Assembly: GCA_026874595.1 (NCBI GenBank)
Contig: CM049307.1
Location: forward strand, 92,292,330 to 92,356,329
DNA from: Sipunculus nudus
Lineage: Eukaryota; Annelida; Sipuncula; Golfingiida; Sipunculidae
Length of the DNA stretch: 64,000 nt
Reading direction: 5' to 3'
Shown: positions 37,450 through 44,721 of the stretch, in pieces
Position numbering within the stretch: the stretch's first letter is position 1
How the letters are laid out: each line of letters starts with the position of its first letter
Program-made: the position numbers and the translations under genes
The notes under the pieces: model-generated
Databases searched by the model: none
Seen by the model: the letters and a program-made list of their open reading frames with translations, nothing else
Told to the model about the DNA's origin: nothing

Positions 37450-40374
37450 TATAATATGTATATCAAATCATGTGACCATAGAAACTACATGAGGTTCCTA
37501 AGGATTTACCATAGCAACTTGTCTGTCAGTTAAAGGGGCCTATTTACTGAAGACAATCTCTTGAACTGTTCATTTTACATTAGAATAAGCAAGAAATCGC
37601 CTATATGCAACCATTTAACGGAGGTTACATGTTTTTTTCCTTGTGTCACATATATACTACAGAAAAGGTATTAGAATCACTGGCTTTAAATAAACTTTAC
37701 ATTTACGTAAAAAATGCAATAAAATCTATTAGTATTTACTAGACCAGAAATTTTCAATGTACCTGTCATATATATTTTAGCTGAAGAATACAGCCGAGTA
37801 GCTCATTCCCGTGAGGTCCGGGTAGTTAATAGAACACAGTGTGGTCAAGCGATCCGAGCAGCCGACCCCCACTCCCCGTACGAGGTCACCGGAAGTACCA
37901 TATGTGCTGAGGGATCGTTGCTAAGCGACGCATGCCATGTAAGTAATGATTTTACATAGAACTGTTAAAGTCTCCAGTCTTAGTCGGTGTATAATTGGCA
38001 TTCAAAGTTGAATTACCTGTATATTATCATCATCAGTAATTTCACAAATCTATCCCACACGGGCATATTCTTGATTTAAATGTGTCAGACTGTCAATACA
38101 GGGCTCATTTATCCAAATAAAAGGACCAGGACCTTTGAATGGTGAGAAACTAGAGAACGGGGGGGGGGGGGGGGGGGGGGGGGGGCTGATATTTGGTTAG
38201 TGGTTGATGGTAATTATTAAATCTAACTTCTTAAAATTTTGTTTTGAAAATTTGTAAATATGCAATGTAAAGAAGACATTTGAGGCACCTGTCACCAAAA
38301 ATATGAAATTCTGTTCCTTAACTACCATTCTCTTAAATGATTTTGCGAATGCAATTTGGGGGGTTACTCGGTGTTATGCATGGTCAAGCAGTGTGTAATA
38401 ACGAAAAGACTCCTTCCCTCGTTATGGAAATATTTGGATGCTATCTTAATTTTGAGTAAATCAAAAAGCTGTTCTCAATATCCTCAACTTATGAATTGGA
38501 AAGTAACAAGCAAATTCAAGGAATTTAAGTGCTCCGCTTCCGCCTTTAGGTCCGGGGTGATTTTAAAGTCTGCGGTGACTATTTCTGTCTTAGGGCAAAT
38601 AGATTTAACCATGCTAAACGTATGGCAGCATCTGGCAATCACTGTCACTGCCAAAAAAATTCAAGTATTTATGTCCATTACTAGCGACACCTGTTGGTAA
38701 TAAGTGAAACTAAATGTGCTCATTCATCATATAAAAAATGAAATATCATATTGTATTATTATCTTGTGAGACGGACACTCCAAAACTAATCCCAACCAAG
38801 GTATGCATGAGAGCAATCACTGAACCAAATTTGAATAAAATCATTATATTTAGAAAATCTATCACATGGAAACGAAAACCTGAACGGACAGACAGAGGGA
38901 CAGACAGACAAACCTACGTCCCCCGTTCCCTCCAAGGAAGCGGGGGACAATAAACAGTATATAATTCAATAATCTAATTGCTCGGCAATAAAAAGGAAAA
39001 TCTGGTTAAAAATTAGTTACGAAAAAATGGGAAAAGAAATAGATAAAGGAAAGATGTTTCAGCTCAACGGGTGGGGGTGGGGGGGGGGGGGTGGGGGGGT
39101 CTGGATCCGCCACGGGTTTAGGCCATCCACACAAAATTATTGATCTATTGATTCTAGCGGCCATTTTTTCTCTCTTTTACTGTTCGAAACAAATAAAAGT
39201 TGTAATTTTGCTTACTTGCTTAGAAAATACAAAAATAATATACGTGCTCAACAGTAAATTTTGTCCATTTTTACATGTTAAAGATTTTCTAAAGGGAATT
39301 AGTGTCAATGCACAAATAAGCAACAATACCAAGAACCGGTTCCCCATTTAAACACAAAATATATAGAGCGGCAAATCTGTAGAACACTTTTTTGTCTTTT
39401 TTTTTAACATTCATATGAACATAATTTTAAAAGAAAACAGGATTTTTTACAACACGTCCGTTGTGAGTTTGAGTCACGTTTGACCTTTGACCTCCAGCAG
39501 ATGTCGGCCTTCGTTATGTTATAAATGGAACAACCGAACAGGCGGCTTTCTTGAGCGTTACTGCACGCCTGAAACTGAGCTTCTGTCGCTATAAATAATT
39601 GATCTTATTAATTTTATTCTCCATTTGCCTCTCCATGCAAATCAAAATATCACAATTACAAAACTCTATGACGGCCTTACATTTTTTTATTATCTCTCCC
39701 TCGGTACGTTTTGTTCTTATCTGTCCAGTTTACAAATTGTTTCCCCTTTACTCACAGTTGAAACAGGGTCACCTACCTAAAAGCTAATGATGCATTTTCT
39801 TTCCTTTTTTTTAATCCATTTAGTATTTTTGCAAAGTATTTTGATCATAAAGGGGTTCTTTCCAAGGTTGGAGGAAATTTGTGCGTCTCTGATGTCACAC
39901 TTTCCAAGTTTAACACATGGTGGGGGACTATTTGTACCTATAGGCCTTTGTTTCTTTATATTTTGTCAACGCATATTATAAAATTAAATGCATCATAATT
40001 AAAGCGCATAATATCTGTGAAATAAAGTGGATCATATATAATCATAGCGTATGTATGGACAGGTATCCGTTTATTGAGGATACATATATCGTGTATGTTT
40101 TGAAAAACTACTGATTTATTCTGAATTTACACCTCATGTGCTGGTGAAATGAAAAACCGATGAAGTCTGAGGAGACATGAACCACCTGTTACATTGAAAT
40201 CAACTAGTTGTGATTTGTCAGTTTCAGGTCCCTGGGGACACCTGGATTTATCCATGCAGTAACGGGCAGCTCAGGTCACCCGGTGCTGTGGTTTAAATGT
40301 TAAATCATGCAACAGAGACTATACATTATATATAATCTCACTGATACCATATAATATACTCTCTCTCCCTCTCT

Positions 40375-40426
<52 letters not shown>

Positions 40427-42304
40427 TATATAGACAGGATAAAAACACATGAAAAAAAGTCTTCTCCCAAAACATACCATTTTATATTATATTATAGGAT
40501 TATTTATTTGTAGGGTAAGACTTGACAGTATAATGATCCACTCGTGTTAAATTTAAATATAAAAAAATATATCCAACTGTGACGCCCGATATATTTGTCT
40601 GCTGGTGGATATTATTGAAAGCCTTGTTATGTTCACCTTGCACAAGAGGAGCCTGTAGTCAGTAAAACACGGTTGCTCTACAAACTGCTTTGCATTAAGC
40701 GCGATAGGTGTCGCCATAGTTTAGTCTTGTTCGGTGTAGTAATTTTCTATACAGGTTCATGGTTTGGATAAACTGACAGACTGTGGCTTATATGTGAATA
40801 ACTATGACTGGATGTGATATGGCATCATTATAATAAATGATTCAGTCTGCAACCGTTGTTATTAGTGACGTAATTTTATTCAAAACCATATATGTTGTTG
40901 ACACGTGATGTACATACAGCAGACACCGAGCTATTAGCACCAAGTGGCGTCACGAGCCAAAAAAAAAAAAAAAAAGCGTGCAGATTGCAGAACGGTCAAA
41001 CAAGGGTTTTCCATTCTCTCTCTTGTTTGATTGCGCTAAACCGTTATCTGAAAACTTTAAAAATATTTAAACTCGTCTTTCGTGTATGGGAAGCGGGCCT
41101 AGCGTTAATACTAATAGCTACGGCGAATGCAGGGTCTGACAAGGACAACAAAATCCTCGTTTTCACCAGGCTTCTTAAAGGCGTCGCCACGAAAACTTTA
41201 AAGGAATAAGGGATTTTGATTAAACATAATAGAAATATTATCCAATAGTATTTCTCACATGAATTCAATTTCCGGCAAAATATGCGCACATTCTATATGA
41301 GGTCAGAGATCACAAGACATACGGTGGGCGTAACGTGCAATCTTGCAGTGTTTGTGTTGTGCCGTCTGCCTTGTTTCTACTTGCATCATTTCTGCACACA
41401 TCGACCCTTCCCAAAATTAAGTCACTTCTTTCTCTGCCTATATGACCCACTTATCCTCAATTCATACAGATTCATAAAGATTTTTAGATAGGTTGTGGAC
41501 AAAAAGGTAGCTAAACCATCAATTTAAGCAACTGCGTTTCATGGTGACGTGATATAAATTGTAACAAGCCCGTCACCACGACGTAGTCTGCATCCAGACA
41601 GCGATGCGATATAAAGCCCACTCTACAAAATTTGTTTATTATCCATATCGCGAAAAGGTTTCAATTAATGTCAATTAATGTGCTTAGAAGGATGGGTCAT
41701 GTGTTTAGATTATAAAAGAGTACTTATACTTTAGGCGGACTTGGACGCTAATACTGGCTTTGGATGTATGCGCTCTTTGCGTTCTTCTAATTTAATTTTA
41801 TGGTGCTAAAGAAGAGAGAGAGAGAGAGAAAAAAAAAAAGAGCACCGCAAATGGTGCATAATATCTCGTGTATCTGGTGACCTCAGTAAATATGCGCGAA
41901 TTTTGCTGAGAATGTAATTCAGGTGAGAAACTCTATTGGTTAATATTTATAATGAGTTTCAACAAAATCAATAAGTCAATTGGTCAGTCACTATGGTGTC
42001 ACCAAAGCCTGGTGACCTCTGACTTCATAAAATATGCGTGGATTTCGCTGGATACGTCCAGCATAATACGTCCCGTCATATACAGGCGAATAATTAATTT
42101 AAAGTCAATGAAATATAAATATTTATTATTTATTTTTAGGGTGACAGTGGGTGCATCATGGCTTGTGAGGGACCGTCGGCTCGGTGGTACGCGGCTGGGG
42201 TTGTGTCCTGGGGTTTAGGGTGTGGACGGGCCGCACTACCTGGGGTGTATGCAGCAGTGTCGCCTTTCGTTGACTGGATAAACAGGGTCATTGAAGAAAC
42301 ATAG
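9817..42304 (+). CDS. Corin-like type II transmembrane serine protease (whole gene, 20 coding exons)
   Basis: Spliced model: 9817-9861, 19130-20039, 21230-21274, 21458-21573, 23082-23149, 23608-23771, 24167-24193, 24862-25113, 27123-27236, 27669-27929, 29129-29269, 29634-29741, 30194-30304, 30654-30786, 31154-31261, 31848-31894, 33658-33838, 36247-36518, 37781-37938, 42140-42304. All introns are GT-AG and all phases agree (0,1,1,0,2,1,1,1,1,1,1,1,1,2,2,1,2,1,0), giving 1141 residues. Domains: cytoplasmic tail ~1-293, signal anchor ~294-315, SEA-like ~319-450, Frizzled 1 ~460-580, Frizzled 2 ~581-714, LDLa ~715-750 and ~751-787, SRCR ~788-883, trypsin-like ~884-1141. Family members are cell-surface proteases with the catalytic domain outside the cell; vertebrate corin processes pro-ANP. 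The substrate here is unknown. Oddities: no Arg/Lys-IVGG activation site, and GDSGC around the active serine. The least certain parts are exon 1 and the SEA label. Confidence 0.9.
10792..10822. repeat. (CT)n microsatellite
   Basis: Pure CT run, preceded by two TCTAACCCTA units. Confidence 0.95.
10967..11010. repeat. (TA)n microsatellite
   Basis: Pure TA run. Confidence 0.95.
15634..15707. repeat. (TA)n microsatellite
   Basis: Pure TA run of about 36 units. The Ile/Tyr-repeat frames here are artefacts. Confidence 0.95.
16477..16573 (+). repeat. Two tandem units of poly-C + TTCCCCGCTCTCTCT
   Basis: Units 16478-16531 and 16532-16573 each have a C run, then GG(T/C)ATCT(C/T)CTTCCCCGC, then (TC)n and ATGG. 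A (TA)n run follows at 16613-16643. Confidence 0.8.
17261..17340. repeat. (CT)n-(TA)n compound microsatellite
   Basis: CT run then TA run, mirrored by (TA)n-(GA)n at 17494-17552. Confidence 0.95.
17340..17493 (+). mobile_element. pogo/Tigger-like repeat terminus
   Basis: Begins TA|CAGTGAAACC and contains repeated GGGCACCTCTAT / GGACACCTCTCTAT blocks. This is the appearance of one end of pogo/Tigger-type elements (CAGTGAAACC ends, TA target). No right end found, so it is a fragment. Confidence 0.4.
17494..17552. repeat. (TA)n-(GA)n compound microsatellite
   Basis: TA run followed by a GA run; mirror image of the one at 17261-17340. Confidence 0.9.
19130..20039 (+). CDS. Exon 2: cytoplasmic tail and signal-anchor transmembrane segment
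   Basis: Acceptor taaacctag at 19121-19129 and donor g|gtaaga at 20040; phase 0 in, phase 1 out. It encodes residues 16-318: a long hydrophilic Ser/Arg/Asp-rich region, then the basic run RKQSRKRK, then 22 hydrophobic residues (about 294-315, [20 protein letters not shown]...). Basic residues before the hydrophobic stretch and no N-terminal signal peptide fit type II orientation. Around residues 172-215 a short motif recurs ([33 protein letters not shown]). The tail is far longer than the short tails usual in this protease family. No known domain was recognised in it. Confidence 0.9.
20040..21229 (+). other. Intron 2
   Basis: GTAAGA donor and CAG acceptor. AT-rich; nothing recognised. Confidence 0.7.
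21230..21274 (+). CDS. Exon 3: short juxtamembrane linker
   Basis: A 45-nt exon, phase 1 on both sides, with acceptor ttcatacag and donor a|gtaagc. It encodes residues 319-333 ([15 protein letters not shown]), the first extracellular residues after the membrane anchor. Being symmetric, it could be skipped without breaking the frame. Confidence 0.8.
21458..21573 (+). CDS. Exon 4: SEA-like module, first part
   Basis: Acceptor ttcattgcag and donor cag|gtgaga; phase 1 in, phase 0 out; residues 334-372. It ends with the hydrophobic [15 protein letters not shown] string (346-350) occurs here; it resembles a protease activation site but lies more than 550 residues from the protease domain, so it is probably coincidental. 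Confidence 0.8.
21906..22998 (-). mobile_element. Helentron/pearl-like element C, within intron 4
   Basis: Read on the plus strand it starts TTTTTAGCTCAGCTGGCTGA with the hairpin and a degenerate GTCCGTC tract. It passes through diverged core units (CTAGAAACTTCT, CCTGAAATTAGGTCA, a C run at 22121) and ends CCAATGGGTCACTTGTTT. The termini are the reverse complement of elements A and B, so it sits on the minus strand, antisense to the host gene. Confidence 0.6.
23082..23149 (+). CDS. Exon 5: SEA-like module, second part
   Basis: Acceptor ctttcag and donor gg|gtaaga; phase 0 in, phase 2 out; residues 373-395. An amphipathic Lys/Leu-rich helix ([19 protein letters not shown]) fits the central helix of a SEA-type fold. 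Confidence 0.8.
23608..23771 (+). CDS. Exon 6: SEA-like module, third part
   Basis: Acceptor ctattttag and donor a|gtatgt; phase 2 in, phase 1 out; residues 395-450. Alternating strand-like ([23 protein letters not shown]) and helical ([11 protein letters not shown]) segments suggest an alpha/beta module where matriptase and the HAT-type proteases carry SEA. The GSVVV-type autocleavage motif is absent. The SEA label is tentative; the exon itself is secure because it keeps the frame. Confidence 0.8.
24167..24193 (+). CDS. Exon 7: 27-nt microexon
   Basis: Nine residues (KLTSTNPTK) between acceptor acattccag and donor g|gtaagt, phase 1 on both sides. It links the SEA-like module to Frizzled 1. 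The flanking exons would also join in frame without it, so it may be a cassette exon. Confidence 0.7.
24862..25113 (+). CDS. Exon 8: Frizzled domain 1, first seven cysteines
   Basis: Acceptor ttatatcag and donor g|gttagt; phase 1 both sides; residues 459-542. Cysteines C463, C472 and five more follow Frizzled spacing, with [12 protein letters not shown] in place of YN.T..PN.LGH, then [10 protein letters not shown] and ACRQFC for the conserved FLCSLYAPVC and PCRSLC. Frizzled modules are extracellular binding domains; in corin Fz1 aids substrate recognition. Confidence 0.92.
25114..27122 (+). other. Intron 8
   Basis: GTTAGT donor, AAG acceptor. Holds a (GA)n microsatellite at about 26240-26294 and short chance open frames (25351-25599, 26401-26601). 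Nothing else recognised. Confidence 0.6.
27123..27236 (+). CDS. Exon 9: Frizzled domain 1, last three cysteines
   Basis: Acceptor gtttaaag and donor a|gtacgt; phase 1 both sides; residues 543-580. It supplies the final three cysteines (DSCAH, FDCDVF, DVCIQ), completing the ten of Frizzled 1. Splitting a Frizzled domain over two exons is repeated in Frizzled 2. Confidence 0.88.
27669..27929 (+). CDS. Exon 10: Frizzled domain 2, first seven cysteines
   Basis: Acceptor gtaatctcag and donor g|gtaaga; phase 1 both sides; residues 581-667. Seven cysteines in Frizzled spacing, with the textbook signatures PNLLGH and VPPCRSLCE. The exon is GC-rich compared with its surroundings, as expected of conserved coding sequence. 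It follows Frizzled 1 directly with no LDLa module between, unlike vertebrate corin. Confidence 0.93.
27930..29128 (+). other. Intron 10
   Basis: Holds a pure (GA)n microsatellite at 28148-28192. A 97-codon frame at 28729-29022 has no recognisable motif. Confidence 0.6.
29129..29269 (+). CDS. Exon 11: Frizzled domain 2, last three cysteines
   Basis: Acceptor tgatttag and donor g|gtaagt; phase 1 both sides; residues 668-714. [20 protein letters not shown] matches the end of a Frizzled domain (C..L....G..WP..L.C), and TQCIG provides the tenth cysteine. NET is a possible N-glycosylation site. Confidence 0.9.
29634..29741 (+). CDS. Exon 12: LDL-receptor class A module 1
   Basis: Acceptor catgacag and donor g|gttagt; phase 1 both sides; residues 715-750. 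Six cysteines and the acidic calcium-binding end [13 protein letters not shown] are intact. One exon per module with symmetric phase 1 is the usual LDLa arrangement. Confidence 0.93.
30194..30304 (+). CDS. Exon 13: LDL-receptor class A module 2 (altered calcium site)
   Basis: Acceptor cattgacag and donor a|gtaagt; phase 1 both sides; residues 751-787. Six cysteines are kept, but the calcium-binding end reads [13 protein letters not shown]. The two aspartates of the usual CDGxxDCxDGSDE are replaced by Gln and His, so calcium binding may be weakened. Confidence 0.92.
30654..30786 (+). CDS. Exon 14: SRCR domain, first part
   Basis: Acceptor gttttccag and donor cg|gtaaga; phase 1 in, phase 2 out; residues 788-832. 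[20 protein letters not shown] then WEPVCLEY and [10 protein letters not shown] follow the SRCR pattern (RL.G....G.lev...g.W..VC...w....a..vC..lGf). It sits directly before the protease, as in corin and TMPRSS family members. Confidence 0.88.
31154..31261 (+). CDS. Exon 15: SRCR domain, middle part
   Basis: Acceptor cacctacag and donor aa|gtatgt; phase 2 both sides; residues 832-868. Hydrophilic with no cysteines. NVTEN-like and NETL strings are possible glycosylation sites. It is kept because it joins the two cysteine-bearing SRCR exons in frame. Confidence 0.8.
31455..31680 (+). mobile_element. tRNA-derived SINE in intron 15
   Basis: GTCGGTGGTAAAACGCTCAG (A-box-like, 31457-31476) is followed 12 nt later by GGCGACCCGGATTCTATC (B-box-like, 31488-31505). 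A central block with CTCCGGTTTCCTCC (31569-31582), a word common to conserved animal SINE domains, follows, and the tail is AATAAATAATG. Orientation is sense to the host gene. Confidence 0.5.
31848..31894 (+). CDS. Exon 16: SRCR domain, last part
   Basis: Acceptor tcattctag and donor g|gtgagc; phase 2 in, phase 1 out; residues 868-883. [12 protein letters not shown] matches the last SRCR strand (C..G..v.L.C). It leads in phase 1 into the protease exon, the conserved position in this family. Confidence 0.88.
32284..33496 (-). mobile_element. Helentron/pearl-like element D, within intron 16
   Basis: Plus-strand reading starts TTTTTAGCTCAGCTGACCGT with hairpin and (GTCC/GTCT)n tract. It runs through about three core units (AGAATCTTCTAACTTGA, a poly-C run at 32940-32956) and ends GAGCGTCATGACCCATGGGTCACTTGTT. 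Same termini as elements A-C, on the minus strand. Confidence 0.62.
33658..33838 (+). CDS. Exon 17: start of trypsin-like domain with catalytic His940, no IVGG site
   Basis: Acceptor cttttccag and donor ag|gtaggg; phase 1 in, phase 2 out; residues 884-944. It begins ECGIRTG (the cysteine that tethers the stem to the protease, C885) and contains [17 protein letters not shown] and VLTAAHC with catalytic His940. Where Arg-Ile-Val-Gly-Gly is expected it reads [15 protein letters not shown], so neither a basic P1 residue nor Ile16/Val17 is present. The exon covers the whole region in frame, so this is not a splicing artefact. Activation, if it occurs, must use another route. Confidence 0.93.
33934..34135 (-). 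mobile_element. Helentron/pearl-like fragment E
   Basis: TTTTTATGCTCAGCTGACTGA, TTTGTCCGTC and GGTGGCACCACCTGTA are recognisable, then the similarity fades. Truncated copy in intron 17. Confidence 0.45.
34230..34735 (+). repeat. Two-unit ~275-bp tandem repeat with AGGTCA words
   Basis: GATGATAACTCC at 34309 and 34584 starts two diverged units, each with TTT(C/A)AAACTT, CTAAAG.AAG.AC.ATTTTGA and GGTCAAAGGTCA near the end. A CTGTCCGTCTGT tract precedes them. A perfect AGGTCAAAGGTCA lies at 34690-34702. Confidence 0.5.
34736..36246 (+). other. Remainder of intron 17
   Basis: AT-rich; short frames such as 35759-35965 show no motif. Nothing recognised. Confidence 0.6.
36247..36518 (+). CDS. Exon 18: trypsin-like domain with catalytic Asp989
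   Basis: Acceptor attacacag and donor g|gtaagt; phase 2 in, phase 1 out; residues 944-1034. [15 protein letters not shown] carries the catalytic Asp (989, equivalent to 102). ARPVCLP holds the cysteine that pairs with C885, and CYTAGWG is the conserved C136 region. NNT is a possible glycosylation site. Confidence 0.94.
37372..37443. repeat. (TA)n microsatellite in intron 18
   Basis: Pure TA run. Confidence 0.95.
37781..37938 (+). CDS. Exon 19: trypsin-like domain, S1 pocket Asp1084
   Basis: Acceptor atattttag and donor cat|gtaagt; phase 1 in, phase 0 out; residues 1035-1087. It has the conserved cysteines near 168 and 182 (TQCGQ, TICAEG) and ends SDACH. Asp1084 is at position 189, the residue that gives trypsin-like preference for Arg/Lys. 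Confidence 0.92.
38159..38185. repeat. Poly-G run
   Basis: 27 consecutive G residues. Confidence 0.95.
38545..38953 (+). repeat. Dispersed hairpin-ended repeat, copy 1 (intron 19)
   Basis: Shares about 390 bp with 49316-49705: ATTTTAAAGTCTG, GCGACACCTGTTGGT, TGAAATATCATATTGT, GAGAGCAATCACTGA, GGAAACGAAAACCTGA, then (GACA)n and a 3' hairpin (38918-38948, arms GTCCCCCGTTCC / GGAAGCGGGGGAC) followed by AATA. Confidence 0.7.
39069..39101 (+). repeat. G-rich tract with G-quadruplex potential
   Basis: Several runs of 3-13 G separated by single T, on the transcribed gene's sense strand. Confidence 0.7.
42140..42304 (+). CDS. Exon 20: active-site Ser1090, C-terminus and stop
   Basis: Acceptor tatttttag; phase 0; residues 1088-1141, then TAG at 42302-42304. 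It reads [11 protein letters not shown]: the catalytic Ser1090 and oxyanion Gly are intact, but Gly197 is Cys1092. [20 protein letters not shown] and [10 protein letters not shown] are the normal pocket and C-terminal helix. A phase-0 intron just before GDSG is the usual last intron in this family. It lies 4.2 kb from exon 19. Confidence 0.94.
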   Translation, partial: GDSGCIMACEGPSARWYAAGVVSWGLGCGRAALPGVYAAVSPFVDWINRVIEET

Positions 42305-42900
42305 GATCAGATAGTGAACATGAATCTACGAGTATAGCCGGGGCCACAATCAGATACAAGGAGCTGACACTAACTGGGAGGGGTAGGGTTAGATTACCAA
42401 TTTCTGGGTAAGCCAAGCGCGGGAACCACAATAGATCATAGCGGAAAGCTAAGGAATGATCGAACTAGTGGAGAAATCATAATGGATTAATAGTATACTT
42501 TTATTCGTCAAATGCCGAGGGAAAGGTTTTTTTTTATAAGATCGCTAAACTGCACCGATTGTGTCAACATATTTATGCTAGTATTTGAACATTTATGGTG
42601 TGTATGGTCAATATCTTTCATGATCAGGAAAAAAATCTGAAGTTGTAAGTACATGCAAAAAGACGCATCTACAAGAATATATATACAAATATGACAAGTA
42701 ATATATATTTAAAATATGTTGTGAATATAAAAATGTATATTATATATACATCATGTATTGGAAACAATGGATCGACCAAGAATTCGTCAAGCTCTATGTG
42801 TAGAAGCATTACTAAACACCGCCAATTTGTTGTCAGGGTTATATATATAATCATGTACCAATATTGTAAATAAACGTATTGAACTAAAAGATTTTTGGTT
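42305..42900 (+). other. 3' untranslated region of the protease gene
   Basis: AT-rich and non-coding after the TAG. The first convincing AATAAA is at 42869-42874. The 3' end is therefore placed near 42885-42900; this is inferred from the motif only. Confidence 0.45.
42869..42874 (+). terminator. Candidate polyadenylation signal AATAAA
   Basis: Canonical hexamer 565 nt after the stop codon of the protease gene. Confidence 0.45.
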
Positions 42901-42999
42901 TCAAACAAATTTTGAGCGACTAATATGTACAAAGGTCTGGCCTATATGCTTTGCTAGGAATTGTAATTGTGTTCGAGGTGGTTACCAAAGAGCATAGGA

Positions 43000-43001
<2 letters not shown>

Positions 43002-43041
<40 letters not shown>
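43002..43041. repeat. (TA)n microsatellite
   Basis: Pure TA run downstream of the gene. Confidence 0.95.
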
Positions 43042-43045
<4 letters not shown>

Positions 43046-43555
43046 ACGGAATTTAATATAAACAGATCACGTATGCGTGAGGAACACGAATTTTGTAATG
43101 GAGATAAAAAAAATCAGATTCTGTAACACTAGGCAGCGGGAAATGTCTAGGGGAATGAATAAAGAAGTCAGTGGTTTTTTGTTAACAAATAACTATAATT
43201 TATTCCTAAAACAATCTTTACAATACAATACACTAAATCAATACAATTATACAGTGAAACAGCGGTATAGCAACAAGTTAATACAATCACACAGAAAGAT
43301 AATGGTACAATGCCTGGATACCAACAGTGTCACCAAGATAAGTCCTTTGAATGTAAACTCTCAGGGAATGACAGTCCAGTGGATAGTTCTTGCAACAACA
43401 CAGAAAGTAAACTGAAGTCCAAATGTATAAAATCCAGGAGAAAGTTCCTGAAAATCTATAATTGCCACATTCGTCGGATAAGGTTTTAGAATCTGACACA
43501 CGCTTCTACGTCCGCTGGAATCTGCTCTGCTGTTTGCCCCCTGTTTCAAAAAAGG

Positions 43556-43568
43556 CCCTTTATATACC
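43556..43568 (-). promoter_or_regulatory. TATA box of the minus-strand LTR
   Basis: Minus-strand GGTATATAAAGGG, placed about 75 bp downstream of a heat-shock-element-like motif. Confidence 0.5.
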
Positions 43569-43641
43569 TTCACGCCTCAAGCCGGGAATTTTTAACTTCT
43601 AGATCAGTCCATAAGGTCTCTACTCAACAGCAAACACGCGT

Positions 43642-43659
43642 TTCTGGAATTCTCTAGAA
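43642..43659. promoter_or_regulatory. Heat-shock-element-like motif
   Basis: TTCTGGAATTCTCTAGAA contains four 5-bp-spaced units (TTC, GAA, CTC, GAA), three perfect; nearly palindromic. Confidence 0.45.
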
Positions 43660-44254
43660 AGACATAGCCGTGTGTCTCTACACATACCAGGCTAATCACG
43701 TGACCCACGACCAAGCGTGAAAACTCAAGGCCCACATGACAACGAGAGTTCAACTAGTACGGAATGTAACATCATCACGAGTTACGCCCATGTCACATAA
43801 TAGAGCACCTGTAACAAGATATATAACACATTTAATCTATAAAATGTTTGGGAGGATTAAACCAGCCAGGCCTTTCATGAGGGCCGAGAGATAAGACACG
43901 ATTATAGTCCGAGTGCCAAGGCTTGAATCTTTAACCAGAGTTTGGTGGTGACTGGAACCGAATGGGCCCAAAAGATAAAACTCACACGGTAAGCCGCGTC
44001 ATGGGCCTTGTTCCCTGATGAAAATGTTAGTGGAATCCAAGAGGATACTGAGAGAAGCCCCCCCCCCCCCCAAAAAAAGAAAAGAAATGAAACCCGCTGA
44101 AAAATCCGAAGACTTTTTTCTCTCCCATGACAAAAGCTCTGAAACATTTTCTTCTTACAATTTCATGATTTCCAGTAACATTAAAAATATAAAACAATTT
44201 GTAAACATAAAGCAATCGAATTTTTTTACATTTTAAAGTAATTATAATGTAATA

Positions 44255-44389
44255 CAGTAAAATTTCGCCTCGCGATCAAATTCAAATTAAAACAATTGTT
44301 CATTGTCCCCAAATCGATTTTACAATACCTGGTTTAGACGACCACTTTATCGAGGTCCCATTTGTGATCGAGATTTCGAAGTTTTACTG
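44255..44389. mobile_element. pogo/Tc1-like MITE, 135 bp
   Basis: CAGTAAAATTTCG at the left and CGAAGTTTTACTG at the right form terminal inverted repeats, flanked by TA on both sides. No coding capacity. Confidence 0.6.
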
Positions 44390-44721
44390 TATATGCAAGA
44401 TGTTAACGCTGATAAATACAGAATCAAACTTTCATTACTGTGTTAATACTGATTCTGTGTAGTCATTTTACAAAATAGCTAAAAGGAAGCTTTAACAATG
44501 AAGTATATTATGTCTCAAGTCGAGAAAACATTGAACGAACCCACGGATACAAAGTCTGTGCATAAACTGCACATGGACAACGTATTGCTTCTAAAAAACG
44601 GCATTCCAGTCGATCTTCTAAAACACGGACATGGGTTGTACTTATTCCCGCGATAAAGGTAAACGATTACAAAATTATAGCGACTTTAACCGTTAATATT
44701 CATTTCTTATTAGTATACTAA

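Larger units (their letters stand above)
37939..42139 (+). other. Intron 19 (4.2 kb)
   Basis: Longest intron after intron 1. Holds a 27-base G run, a dispersed repeat, a G-rich tract, a (TA)n run (40380-40423), a 20-base A run (40960-40975 region) and a (GA)n run (41812-41829). No coding motif. Confidence 0.6.
43122..43816 (-). mobile_element. Probable solo LTR (695 bp), minus strand
   Basis: Both plus-strand ends read TGTAACA (TG...CA). On the minus strand it has a TATA box GGTATATAAAGGG (43556-43568) and, about 330-360 bp downstream, AATAAA (43199-43204), so a promoter-R-polyA order as in retroviral-type LTRs. Flanks read AGATTC on the left and AGATAT on the right, a weak target-site duplication. 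No partner LTR or internal coding region is nearby. Confidence 0.5.
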
